Part shown: positions 24,803-32,123 of the stretch, piece by piece
Layout: each line of letters begins with the position of its first letter
Position numbering within the stretch: the stretch's first letter is position 1
The notes under the pieces: generated by a model
The model's database searches: none
What the model was told of the DNA's origin: nothing
Seen by the model: the letters and a program-made list of their open reading frames with translations, nothing else
Made by a program: the position numbers and the translations under genes
Source of the DNA: Fervidicoccus sp.
GTDB lineage: Archaea > Thermoproteota > Thermoprotei_A > Sulfolobales > Fervidicoccaceae
Reading direction: 5' to 3'
Length of the DNA stretch: 40,444 nt
NCBI GenBank assembly: GCA_002899805.1
Contig: POCB01000098.1
Coordinates: forward strand, 1-40,444

Positions 24803-25888
24803 CTATATAACTTTAAGCTCAAGAGGATATTGTCCTAAGATTTCTGCCCTTCCTTTTAAAGCGACTACATCTACTTCAAGTCTGACACCAAACTTATTTG
24901 GAAAGTAAACACCTGGTTCGATCGTAAACACACTTCTTTCTTCTATTACGTCTTTTGAATGGGGAGCCACGTTTGGAAGCTCATGAATGTCTATTCCTAT
25001 GCCATGCCCAGTCCTATGGGTGAATTGTTTTTCCAAGCCCCTTTCTTTCAGCTTTTCTCTCACAACAAAGTCGAGATCTCCTGCTGGTATTCCAACCTTT
25101 ACTCCAGCTATCCCTGCTTCAAGAGCTTCTCTTACAGCTTCATATGCCCTTTCTATTTCTGCATCGGGTCTTCCAAGAGAAAATACCCTCGTGAGGTCGG
25201 CGTTATACCCTTCATATGATACGACTAGATCTAAAAGCACAATATCTCCCTTCTTTATTTTTCTAGAGGAGTATTCATGGTGGGGAACAGCAGTGTTTGG
25301 ACCGCTTTGGACAGATAAAGATTTTGGGGCATCAGATCCCAGTTGTTGAGATAGAAATGACAATTTCATCATTATTTCAGCCTCCGTAACTCCTTCTGAT
25401 ATCAGCGATTCAGCTTCTTTGAAAAGCTCGTCCAGGATGGAAGCAGCTTTTCCAATGCTTTCCAGTTCATAGTCATCTTTCTTCATCCGCTCAATCAGGA
25501 TAGCTTCCTTTCCGTTGACCAAATTGAAGTCAGAAAGGCTCTGACTCAACTTGAAGAATAAATCGATCTTCATTTCAGGGTCAAGGGCTATCACATCCTT
25601 TCCTTTAACTCCCATCGCCCTTAACTCAGCAGATAACCTAGGAAAGGGATCCTCTCCATCAGAATATAGAATCATTTCACCGCATCTTATATCTGATACT
25701 CTTTCTTCCTCTAACTTTGGAGCTACAATAAGGCACTCGTCTCGCGTAGCTGCTATGAAAAGGGATCTTTCAAAGCTTTTTATATCCTTTCCTGTTAAAT
25801 AGAAGAAATTTGGTCCAGAAACTGCTATTATTGCTGAGAAACCATGAGACAGTATTCTCCTTACTCTCCCCTTCTCGAAGCCTGGCAT
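24803..25888 (-). CDS. M24-family aminopeptidase P / Xaa-Pro dipeptidase
   Basis: 361-residue cytosolic metallopeptidase that cleaves peptides next to proline. The N-terminal creatinase-like domain includes FSAIIAVSGPNFFYLTG. The C-terminal pita-bread domain has the five metal ligands: aspartates in VLLDLVVSYEGYNADLTRVF, histidine in HRTGHGIGIDIHE, glutamates in IEPGVYF and RLEVDV. ATG 25888 follows AAGGGGAAGG, a good ribosome binding site. It is transcribed alone, tail-to-tail with polB1. Prolidase versus aminopeptidase P cannot be settled without comparison; members of this size in archaea are usually called PepQ. Nothing unusual in length or motif. Confidence 0.93.
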   Translation of the reverse strand: MPGFEKGRVRRILSHGFSAIIAVSGPNFFYLTGKDIKSFERSLFIAATRDECLIVAPKLEEERVSDIRCGEMILYSDGEDPFPRLSAELRAMGVKGKDVIALDPEMKIDLFFKLSQSLSDFNLVNGKEAILIERMKKDDYELESIGKAASILDELFKEAESLISEGVTEAEIMMKLSFLSQQLGSDAPKSLSVQSGPNTAVPHHEYSSRKIKKGDIVLLDLVVSYEGYNADLTRVFSLGRPDAEIERAYEAVREALEAGIAGVKVGIPAGDLDFVVREKLKERGLEKQFTHRTGHGIGIDIHELPNVAPHSKDVIEERSVFTIEPGVYFPNKFGVRLEVDVVALKGRAEILGQYPLELKVI

Positions 25889-25970
25889 GACCTTCCCCTT
25901 TGACTTTTTTCTTAAGTTAAATGCTCTTACCTTTCGATTTTAAACTATTCAACGTACATCGCGAAATTTT

Positions 25971-26111
25971 AACCTATCGGAGGTCAAGGAAGCGAAAGCC
26001 TTTTTCGTGAGGGATGAGATGGATGGTGCATAGTAAGCTTCCTGGAAGAAGCAGGGAATCCTCACCTCGCGAAGTGAGGATGACCCCCCCGGTAGGAGCG
26101 GGATAGCTCAC
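25971..26111 (+). repeat. Solitary IS605/TnpB right-end-like repeat, copy A
   Basis: About 141 bases closely related to 33046-33185 (copy B), sharing the blocks ACCTATCG, ATAGTAAGCTT, GAAGAAGCAGG, AATCCTCA, CGCGA and a 3' hairpin ending in TAGCTCAC. This resembles the 3' end of archaeal IS200/IS605 tnpB genes and the guide RNA derived from it, but no tnpB frame precedes it. The 403-base stretch 25889-26291 otherwise holds a small palindrome (CTCCTAAAGGAG, 26113-26124) and a TATA-like run near 26226-26236 serving the next gene. Confidence 0.6.
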
Positions 26112-26291
26112 AGCTCCTAAAGGAGAAAGCTCAGAAAAAACATTTGGCTAAATTCGTAGAACCCTCTCGAGAATCTAAAGTTAAAGTTATCAATAAGGAG
26201 TTCAAATTTAATACCCCCCTCACAAATATAAATATATTGATATGCTGATCGAAAAAGACTGCTTTCCTTCGATCTCTAAGGTGAAAAGAGG

Positions 26292-26678
26292 TTGAAAAAT
26301 ACATCCAACGGCAAATCTCTTCAGAGAGAGTTACTGAAGATTGTGGAAGCTTCGGGTTCCAATGGAGTTTCAATGAAAAGCCTCATCAAATATTTCAAAA
26401 TAGAGGATAACAGAATAAGCGAACTGGTAGAGCTTCTGGAAAGGCGAAAACTTGTCAAGGTAGTTAAAATAAAACAGGGAAATAGAGAGGAGTTGCTTCT
26501 TTATCCTTCTAAAGTAAAGGTACCTATGATTCCAATATCTCTCGCTACAGTCTCAGAAGTGCCATGCTTTTCATGTAAGTACCTGAAAGAGTGTGAAGTA
26601 GAAAAGAACCCCTCTCCAACCACATGTGAAATATTGAAGATCTGGATTGAGAAGAAAGTCAAAGAAAGCAATAAATGA
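26292..26678 (+). CDS. Archaeal homologue of RNA polymerase III subunit RPC34
   Basis: 128 residues: an N-terminal winged-helix (about 8-60, with the basic wing KLVKVVKIKQGNREELLLYP) and a C-terminal four-cysteine motif at Cys92, Cys95, Cys101 and Cys112 (PCFSCKYLKEC, then SPTTCEILKIWIE). The same spacing and the Ser-Pro-X-X-Cys turn occur in eukaryotic RPC34/RPC39, where they bind a [4Fe-4S] cluster. Orthologues are known from crenarchaea and thaumarchaea and have been proposed to act in transcription initiation, perhaps at stable RNA genes. The start is TTG 26292 with AAAGAGG just before it. A TATA-like run lies about 55-65 bases upstream. It stands alone in a region of repeats. The assignment rests on the Cys motif plus winged helix. 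Confidence 0.8.
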   Translation: MKNTSNGKSLQRELLKIVEASGSNGVSMKSLIKYFKIEDNRISELVELLERRKLVKVVKIKQGNREELLLYPSKVKVPMIPISLATVSEVPCFSCKYLKECEVEKNPSPTTCEILKIWIEKKVKESNK

Positions 26679-26764
26679 GCCAAGCGGTCAACATTCTCTA
26701 AAAACCACTAAAGCTTCAGTTAAATGCGAAAAACATGTCCTTTTAATGTTATCACGCTTTTCGC

Positions 26765-27751
26765 TCAAACTAGCAGTTCCAACTTCTTTGATTCTATGTA
26801 ACAATAGATATCATTGAGCAACATGTCGAAGTAGTGAAGCGAATTAGATATCAGCAAGAGAGCATCTCTCAGCGATCTATTTTTCATCTCTTTGCTGAGT
26901 ACTTCTTCCAACTGTTTCATTAATGTATTTATCATTCCTCTCGCACTTTCAATCCTCTTTATACTCTCGTTGGTCAATCCCCCAATTATCTCCCATGTTA
27001 TGTTTAGAAACATCGATAAAACATTCCTCACACTCTCTGCATCTTCAGTACTCACAAGATTCAAAGGATCTGTTCTTTTTACTACTTCAACGAGGGCTCT
27101 ATGGATGCTATTCAGTCCCAAGCAAACGTTATATGATGTAGAAATGAATGTACAAACTCTTCTTTCCTCTATGAGATCTCCCCTACTACCCTCAATTATC
27201 CTTGATATATGCTTTCTAGTTAGTCTCCTCTGTTCAAAGAGCTCTTGGATTTTCTCAAGTTTATCGACCAAATCAGGCACAGGAGACTCTACCGCTTCAA
27301 GTATAATAGAAAAGGATTTCTCTAGCAGAGAAATTGCCTCCCTTATCATAGCCCCTACGTCTTCATAAGACAGCTTGTTTACGAGAACAACATCGAATGT
27401 AAAGGGGTCAACTTTATTCAGCTCAAAATCTCTATCGGAGAGGATAACGCTTCTTACGGCTTCCTCAACTTCAGTTGAGATGGGCGATTTCGATTTTATT
27501 CTTATATTTGAAAAACCCATCTGCATTGCGCATCTCAAAAGCTTCAAGCTATCCTGAAGATTATCCTGCTCCAATGCAATTACAACTGTGAATTCGCCCT
27601 CACTATGGAAGGGAACTATTCTGAGTTCTCTCTCTTTCTCTACCAAGTAAACTGAATCTCCAGGCTTTATGCCAAGCCTATTTACCCAGGTTTTTGGTAA
27701 TGTTACTATTAGAGAGGAGGTTCCCAGTTTCTGAACTTTTCTTATTTCCAA
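26765..27751 (-). CDS. AbrB/SpoVT-PhoU domain transcription regulator
   Basis: 328 residues. The first 45 or so form a swapped-hairpin AbrB/SpoVT DNA-binding domain (VQKLGTSSLIVTLPKTWVNRLGIKPGDSVYL split around GTSS and PGD), followed by an alpha-helical PhoU-type region with regularly spaced acidic helices to the end. Archaeal proteins of this architecture are annotated as phosphate uptake regulators; the PhoU half may bind metal. The start is TTG 27751, with AAGGGGA supplied by the end of the upstream small gene. No pst transporter genes are in the window, so the phosphate link is inferred only from the domain. It is cotranscribed with a stand-alone AbrB-type protein (12 bases between the genes). 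Confidence 0.85.
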   Translation of the reverse strand: MEIRKVQKLGTSSLIVTLPKTWVNRLGIKPGDSVYLVEKERELRIVPFHSEGEFTVVIALEQDNLQDSLKLLRCAMQMGFSNIRIKSKSPISTEVEEAVRSVILSDRDFELNKVDPFTFDVVLVNKLSYEDVGAMIREAISLLEKSFSIILEAVESPVPDLVDKLEKIQELFEQRRLTRKHISRIIEGSRGDLIEERRVCTFISTSYNVCLGLNSIHRALVEVVKRTDPLNLVSTEDAESVRNVLSMFLNITWEIIGGLTNESIKRIESARGMINTLMKQLEEVLSKEMKNRSLRDALLLISNSLHYFDMLLNDIYCYIESKKLELLV

Positions 27752-27763
27752 CTCTTAGTCCCC

Positions 27764-27937
27764 TTACTTTTTCCTTTGGAGTGGAAGGGGTATAATTCTT
27801 ACTTCATCGTTTTTTTCCACTACATAGACAGTATCGCCTGGAAGGATCTCTTTTCTTTCAGTCCAGTCTGATGGTAACTCTACAAATAGGCGACGGCCAA
27901 GCGAAACAACTTTTTTAACCTTCATCATGAACACCAT
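27764..27937 (-). CDS. Small stand-alone AbrB/SpoVT-type DNA-binding protein
   Basis: 57 residues when started at ATG 27937, which has AAGGA six bases upstream; ATGs at 27928 and 27925 are alternatives. The sequence reads as a single swapped-hairpin domain: VVSLGRRLFVELPSDWTER, ILPGDTVYVVEKNDEVRIIP. It aligns by eye with the N-terminal domain of the AbrB-PhoU protein encoded 12 bases downstream (both have LP..W, PGD.VY.VEK, R.I.P), so the pair looks like a duplication. AbrB domains are obligate dimers, so the small protein could form heterodimers with, or compete with, its larger neighbour. Functional target unknown. Confidence 0.8.
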   Translation of the reverse strand: MVFMMKVKKVVSLGRRLFVELPSDWTERKEILPGDTVYVVEKNDEVRIIPLPLQRKK

Positions 27938-28167
27938 TGAACATCCTTAATTGTTATGAAATTGCAAAAACTCTTTAAAATAATTAATCATTGTTTTAAA
28001 AAAGCCAAATCCTCCTTAATTAGTACAGAATAACTTCTTTCAACAAGAACTAATCAGGTATTCGTTTAACCTTACTAACAACAGAGATCCTCACTCGAAA
28101 GTTAAAAAGAAAACCATAAGCCCCTCTTTACGAAAGAAATATTTTTCCGGTTATTTGTGAAAAAAGC

Positions 28168-29199
28168 TTAGGCTGTTACTTCTTCAGATGCATGAAATCT
28201 GTAACCACAATATGGACAGAATTTAGAACCTGGAATGACTTTTCTGCCGCAATTAGGACAGAAATTAAAGGTTACTTCTTCTTTGTTCTTCTCCAGGAAA
28301 ACTTCTCTAGCTTTCATAGCATCTTGAGAGGTGAATTTTTCCATATATTCCTTCTTGAGGTCGTCTTTAACTAGATGCATATATACCTGTGTAACTTTTA
28401 TATCAGAGTGTCCCAAAATTCTTTGAAGAGCTGGTAAGCTGATACCCCTTCTTATTGCTACTGTCGCAAAAGTATGTCTGAGAACATGAGGTCTTATTTT
28501 CCTTTTATCCAGTCCAGCACGCTTCGCTAGGCTTTTTAGTCTCTTGTAGAGACCATTATACGAAAGTTCTACGAGCCTTCTCCCCTTCTCTTCTCCAAGG
28601 AGCGCTAACCTTCTTTTTACTGCTTCACTTGAGAATTCACCCAAGAAGACAGTCCTTTCCTTTCCGTATTTAGCATTCCTCACGACAATTTCTCCCTTAT
28701 CGATATCTACATCCTCCCCAGTTATAGATAAGAGCTCATTAGCCCTAACACCTGTTTCGAAAAGGAGCGATACTATTAGCAAATCCGTTAGGTCACGGCA
28801 TGCGGAAAAAAGCTTTTCAACTTCTTCTTCACTCATTGCAGATATCTCAGCAGAGGAGGGTCTTTTGACAACCGGTACAACTTCTTTTGGAAAACCTAGC
28901 CAATTGAGCCATTTTCTCACGAAAAGCGAATAATAGTGCATTGTCACTTGTATTTTCCTTTTCTTAGTAACATCCTTGCCCGCCGATTTGAGCTTTGAAT
29001 TTATCCAGGAAACGATAACAGATTGGTTTATATCCTTCACTGTAGAGGCTCCGGTTGAAGCTATAAAATCCTCGATTGCAGCTTTGTAGCTCAATATAGT
29101 TTTCTCACTGGATCCAGAAGCCCTGAGCAGATTAAGAAAGAACTCCATTGCCGTTCTTAGATCGCCCTGCTTAATATGCTCAGGAGGAGGGGTTAGCAA
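28168..29199 (-). CDS. Tyrosine recombinase, XerA-like, with C-terminal zinc ribbon
   Basis: 343 residues. Core-binding domain about 12-105, catalytic domain 115-290 with the full set: Arg152 (ETGVRANELL), Lys in the beta hairpin around 178-182, His238-Leu-Leu-Arg-His type motif (HVLRHTF, Arg241), His264 (LGHSDIKVT) and the nucleophile Tyr273 (VYMHL). The core is like chromosomal XerA of archaea, which resolves dimers at dif, but this protein adds about 50 residues with a Cys4 zinc ribbon, FCPNCG and FCPYCG (about 312-335). A helper role in DNA or protein contact is possible. It lies close to a tnpB relic and an orphan tRNA 3' half, so an element integrase is the alternative. No dif-like site was recognised. 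Confidence 0.82.
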   Translation of the reverse strand: MLTPPPEHIKQGDLRTAMEFFLNLLRASGSSEKTILSYKAAIEDFIASTGASTVKDINQSVIVSWINSKLKSAGKDVTKKRKIQVTMHYYSLFVRKWLNWLGFPKEVVPVVKRPSSAEISAMSEEEVEKLFSACRDLTDLLIVSLLFETGVRANELLSITGEDVDIDKGEIVVRNAKYGKERTVFLGEFSSEAVKRRLALLGEEKGRRLVELSYNGLYKRLKSLAKRAGLDKRKIRPHVLRHTFATVAIRRGISLPALQRILGHSDIKVTQVYMHLVKDDLKKEYMEKFTSQDAMKAREVFLEKNKEEVTFNFCPNCGRKVIPGSKFCPYCGYRFHASEEVTA

Positions 29200-29345
29200 T
29201 GTTGCATCTCCTGAATGATCTTCTTAACTATTGTGCGTTTTAAAGGGAAATAGCCGAAACAACAAATTGGAATTTTAGTTGCCGTTATCAGCAGTTTCAA
29301 AATCGATAGATTTAAACAGATGTAATATAGGGTAATATATCTTGA

Positions 29346-29750
29346 TGGATAGACTTTACATGCTCAAAGAAGCATAACAGGAACATAGAAAAGAGCGATC
29401 GGAGGATAATATACAAGTTTATGAGCTATAAAGCCAATACTGTAATCCTCAATCGGTATAACTCCTCAAAGAAGTTCTCCAGATGTGGGATGAATCATGC
29501 CCAGAAAGGAGCACTATACGAGTGCAAATCTTGCGAGTTGAGGATTGACAGGCAACTCAATGCTGCCATAAACCTGTACCCTCAGATCGAGAGGCTTTCC
29601 CTAAGCCCGAGGCTCTTTGAAGAGCTGATGAGGGCTTGGAGCGGGTTCACCCAGACAGGGGAAGAGGATGATGAGAGCTCCGATGAACTCGAGAGGAGCC
29701 CTAGGCTAATGAACCCTCAGAGCTACGTATGTCTACCAATGACTACATAG
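29346..29750 (+). pseudogene. tnpB (IS200/IS605 OrfB) C-terminal relic
   Basis: Only the last quarter of a TnpB protein survives: the segment from about FMSYKANTV through NSSKKFSRCG, the zinc ribbon, and RIDRQLNAAINLY with the last RuvC aspartate, to a tail ending NPQSYVCLPMTT. The frame is open back to a TGA at 29343-29345, and the catalytic RuvC I and II motifs are missing. The first ribbon cysteine is Phe (FSRC instead of CSRC). The intact family is about 400 residues and acts as an RNA-guided nuclease. No tnpA is nearby. ATG 29421 would give 109 residues but is not a natural start. Clearly decayed. Confidence 0.85.
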
Positions 29751-29861
29751 CCTAGAACCCTTGGTACCCCTCCTTTCAGTAGAATCTTTAAAAATTAAGG
29801 TGATAGAAAGAAAGTATTTTCTACTTTTTAGATAGCGATAGATTCAAGGAGAAAGATATCA

Positions 29862-29880
29862 GCCACCGTGGCCTTTTTTT
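29862..29880 (+). terminator. Hairpin plus T-run, possible terminator
   Basis: GCCA-CCG-TGGC followed at once by seven T residues. Archaeal intrinsic termination depends mainly on the T-run. It would close any transcript coming from the tnpB relic and insulate the tRNA half-gene downstream. Confidence 0.4.
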
Positions 29881-29987
29881 GATAGAATGAGAAGCAAATC
29901 TTATTTGAATGCTCAAGCAAAGTGTAGAACAAGATGCAAAAAATTTAAAGGCAACTTGAGAATAAACCTTAGACAGGGGGTTGAGGA

Positions 29988-30060
29988 GGCTGGGGAGATC
30001 CCCCGCGACCGGGGTTCGAATCCCCGCCCGGCTACCATTCAATCGTTTTTCTCCCCAGCC
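29988..30060. repeat. 11-bp inverted repeat enclosing the tRNA 3' half
   Basis: GGCTGGGGAGA at 29988-29998 is perfectly complementary to TCTCCCCAGCC at 30050-30060. The left arm ends exactly where tRNA position 38 would begin (29999); the right arm lies in the last codons of the convergent XPF gene. The enclosed 51 bases are the tRNA half plus a short T-rich tail. Confidence 0.6.
29999..30037 (+). tRNA. tRNA 3' half, Gln-like, without a 5' half nearby
   Basis: From tRNA position 38 onward the structure is complete: anticodon-stem 3' strand CCCCC (30000-30004), five-base variable loop GCGAC, T arm CGGGG-TTCGAAT-CCCCG (30010-30026), acceptor strand CCCGGCT (30027-30033), discriminator A and an encoded CCA (30035-30037). 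The acceptor requires a 5' strand A/G-GCCGGG; an A1-U72 pair with variable loop GCGAC points to archaeal tRNA(Gln). No such 5' half lies within several hundred bases upstream, and none was found in the window. A TATA-like ATTTAAAG (29943-29950) about 25 bases before GACAGGGGG suggests independent transcription. GGGGG at 29976-29980 can pair with the CCCCC strand. It is either a trans-spliced half-gene or an integration scar. Confidence 0.65.
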
Positions 30061-30815
30061 CCTATCTCTTTCTCTTCATATTTCAAGTTGAAGAGTCTGA
30101 ACAGCCTTTTAGCTCTCGCCTCTCCTATCCCCTCAATACTTTTTAGTTGTTCTATGCTCAAAGAAAATACTTCTTTCAGACTTCCATAGGTTCTCAGAAG
30201 CTTTCTTGCCGTCTCATATCCACTCAATACAGCAAGGGAATTGAGGATCCTTTCACTATCTGAAGGCGCTTTCTTCTTTACATATGGCAAGAATTTTCCT
30301 CCCCCTACTTTTTTTCTGAGCGATTTGATTTTTGATACCATCCAAGATGCTGTCATTTCTGGGTCTTTTGTATAAATAATCGGAATCTTGAAAGTCAAAA
30401 CGATTTCATCTATTGCCCTAATTACAGCCAATTGAGGTATTTCTCTGTTTTCCATTGCATCCCAGAGATCACCCTCTATGAGAAAAACAACATCCATGTT
30501 ACTTTCTTTAGATATTTTAGAGAGTGATTCAGCTTGAGTCCAAAGCCTTGAATCTAATATGCTATTTATAAAGTCATCAACCCTCTTCCTTTCTATTAAA
30601 AAACCACGTGGTTCTGATCCTAGAGGAATGAAATAATCTCCTGCTTCTAGCTTGCTAACAGCCACTCTCATTCCTAACCTTTTGAGCTCTTTGATAACTC
30701 TTTCCGAGTGATATTCCTCATTTGAATCCACAACTACATCTGCAGGAAATAGCATGGAGTTGCCGCCTATCAATATAAAGTCACCCTTTTTCACATAATT
30801 CCAATAGCCAAGCAT
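30039..30815 (-). CDS. xpf: XPF/ERCC4-family structure-specific endonuclease (short crenarchaeal form)
   Basis: Nuclease of about 238-258 residues that cuts 3' flaps and branched DNA and in crenarchaea works with PCNA. Nuclease motifs: VVVDSNEE (metal Asp30), EAGDYF (Asp60), and the signature IERKRVDDF (75-83). C-terminal helix-hairpin-helix pair at about 195-245 with SIEGIGEARAKRLF. There is no helicase domain, as expected in crenarchaea. The start is uncertain: ATG 30815 gives 20 residues before the first strand; ATG 30755 begins MLFPADVVVD, nearer the family norm. A TATA-like TTTATAA sits at about 30826-30832, which would place transcription start near 30802 and so favour the shorter form. 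The stop codon is one base from the encoded CCA of the tRNA half on the opposite strand. Confidence 0.92.
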   Translation of the reverse strand: MLGYWNYVKKGDFILIGGNSMLFPADVVVDSNEEYHSERVIKELKRLGMRVAVSKLEAGDYFIPLGSEPRGFLIERKRVDDFINSILDSRLWTQAESLSKISKESNMDVVFLIEGDLWDAMENREIPQLAVIRAIDEIVLTFKIPIIYTKDPEMTASWMVSKIKSLRKKVGGGKFLPYVKKKAPSDSERILNSLAVLSGYETARKLLRTYGSLKEVFSLSIEQLKSIEGIGEARAKRLFRLFNLKYEEKEIGAGEKND

Positions 30816-30850
30816 GGATAATAATAATTATAAAACTTTCAAAACGAAAA

Positions 30851-30931
30851 CCCCGCCATTTATGGGGGATGAGCCGTGAAGAGCTCATCCTAAACGCTGA
30901 AAGGCCCGCTATTTAGAGCGGAGTAGCTAAC
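30851..30931 (+). repeat. Solitary IS605/TnpB right-end-like hairpin array, copy C
   Basis: Three consecutive hairpins: CCCC (30851-30854) with GGGG, GATGAGC (30868-30874) with GCTCATC (30883-30889), and CCGCT (30906-30910) with AGCGG (30917-30921), ending in GAGTAGCTAAC. The terminal hairpin and its tail resemble the ends of copies A and B (TAGCTCAC and TAGTTCAC). It fills the spacer between the xpf and DUF373 genes; no tnpB frame is attached. Confidence 0.5.
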
Positions 30932-30941
30932 TGGAACTCAA

Positions 30942-32021
30942 TCATTTTTCAAGATATTTCCTCTCTAAATAGGTTATAGCTACTGTAAGTAGTCCTGCAA
31001 TTCCTATCCCAACGATCAAGATTTCAAGGAAGCCCGAATCGAACAATGCAATTCTCAGAATGTCTAGATTTGTGGTACCTTTGGCCGTAGAAAGCGAATC
31101 GCCGAGTCTCATAAAGGCGAATATGAAGATAAGGGTGAGGATCATTCCTAAAATATCTCTCCAGACCTTTATGCTTCTATTTATCAGCTTCACAATCCCT
31201 TTTCCAACTAAGATGGAAAAAGCACTGAGCCCAAAGATTGGGGCAGAGTTCTCTATTGCTATACCGACAGAAGAAATTGTTTGAGAAGAAGATATAGTGT
31301 AGGAGAATAGAACGGCTCCTGCTATTAAAAATATTGTGGCGACTGTTGATGATACAAACATTATAGGGCTACTAGCCCAATACTCGTAGATCTTTTCCTC
31401 TAAATTGAATCCTCTAACTATCATAGCTCCTCCTAATATAACTCCAATTACAAGTGTAGCGTATTGAAGATAACCCATGAAGCTTAACAGGACAACAGAT
31501 AGCAATATGATACCAGGCACTCCCAAGAAAATCCTAGAAAATCTAGGCTCAAATATTGCTTTTCTCAGATATTTTCCCAACAATATATATGTCTCTTCTA
31601 CTCCTCTCATTTGCTCAACAACAACTCTCTTCACTGAGAGGATAGGGATAACAGACTGTATCACAGGTATTACAAGCTCGTCTTCTGTCCCATCGCTCAC
31701 AATTATAGCCCCATCAGCATTTAATTCATTCTTAAGCTTTTCCACATCACTCTTTATTCTCAGATCGCCTTTAACAGGATCGCTCTCATTACCGGCAACA
31801 AGGGCAATTTCAGCATCGAGCCCCTGTTCTTTCAGTCTATCGAGTAGTTGAATTCCCGCGAACATTACGTTGAGATCGCTGTCCTCTGGGGAGTATTTCG
31901 CAAAATTAATTGCGGCCTTTAGAACATTCTCTCTCCCGACAATAGGAGCCTTCAGATTGGTGCTTTTTTCAATATCGTCATCCCTATCGATGATCAAAAG
32001 CAGTATCTTTTTTCCTGTCAC
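30942..32021 (-). CDS. DUF373 family archaeal membrane protein
   Basis: 359 residues with a soluble N-terminal half and a membrane C-terminal half. The first 140 residues read as a Rossmann-like domain (KILLLIIDRDDDIEKSTNLK, later GAIIVSDGTEDELVIPVIQS) conserved in DUF373; four to six hydrophobic segments follow from about residue 165 to 350, ending in a basic ERKYLEK tail. The family is confined to archaea and has no established function; the Asp-rich DRDDD and SDGTEDE motifs suggest metal or nucleotide binding. The start is GTG 32021. The neighbours (xpf, ogg) are on the same strand but separated by about 100 bases, so no operon is implied. Confidence 0.88.
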   Translation of the reverse strand: MTGKKILLLIIDRDDDIEKSTNLKAPIVGRENVLKAAINFAKYSPEDSDLNVMFAGIQLLDRLKEQGLDAEIALVAGNESDPVKGDLRIKSDVEKLKNELNADGAIIVSDGTEDELVIPVIQSVIPILSVKRVVVEQMRGVEETYILLGKYLRKAIFEPRFSRIFLGVPGIILLSVVLLSFMGYLQYATLVIGVILGGAMIVRGFNLEEKIYEYWASSPIMFVSSTVATIFLIAGAVLFSYTISSSQTISSVGIAIENSAPIFGLSAFSILVGKGIVKLINRSIKVWRDILGMILTLIFIFAFMRLGDSLSTAKGTTNLDILRIALFDSGFLEILIVGIGIAGLLTVAITYLERKYLEK

Positions 32022-32123
32022 TTCTCTTCACTCTCGTATTGGGGAAGAAAAAACGAAATGTACTTCAAACTCTGAATTAGTTTAACTGTATTTGCAGTTA
32101 AAAATTTTGCCTACATTACATTT

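Noticed and set aside
27938-28167. dif site near the XerA-like gene
   Set aside because: No inverted 11-bp arms around a central spacer resembling archaeal dif were recognised in the spacer.
29950-30037. A complete tRNA gene beginning at 29950 or with a 12-base anticodon-loop intron
   Set aside because: The candidate 5' strand GGCAACT does not pair with CCCGGCT, no D arm with GG is present, and the implied anticodon GAG would need a class II tRNA, which the five-base variable loop excludes.
29821-30042. 73-codon minus-strand frame containing the sequence GIRTPVAGD
   Set aside because: It is antisense to the tRNA half and its flanks; such GIRTP-type frames are a common artefact of tRNA T arms read backwards.
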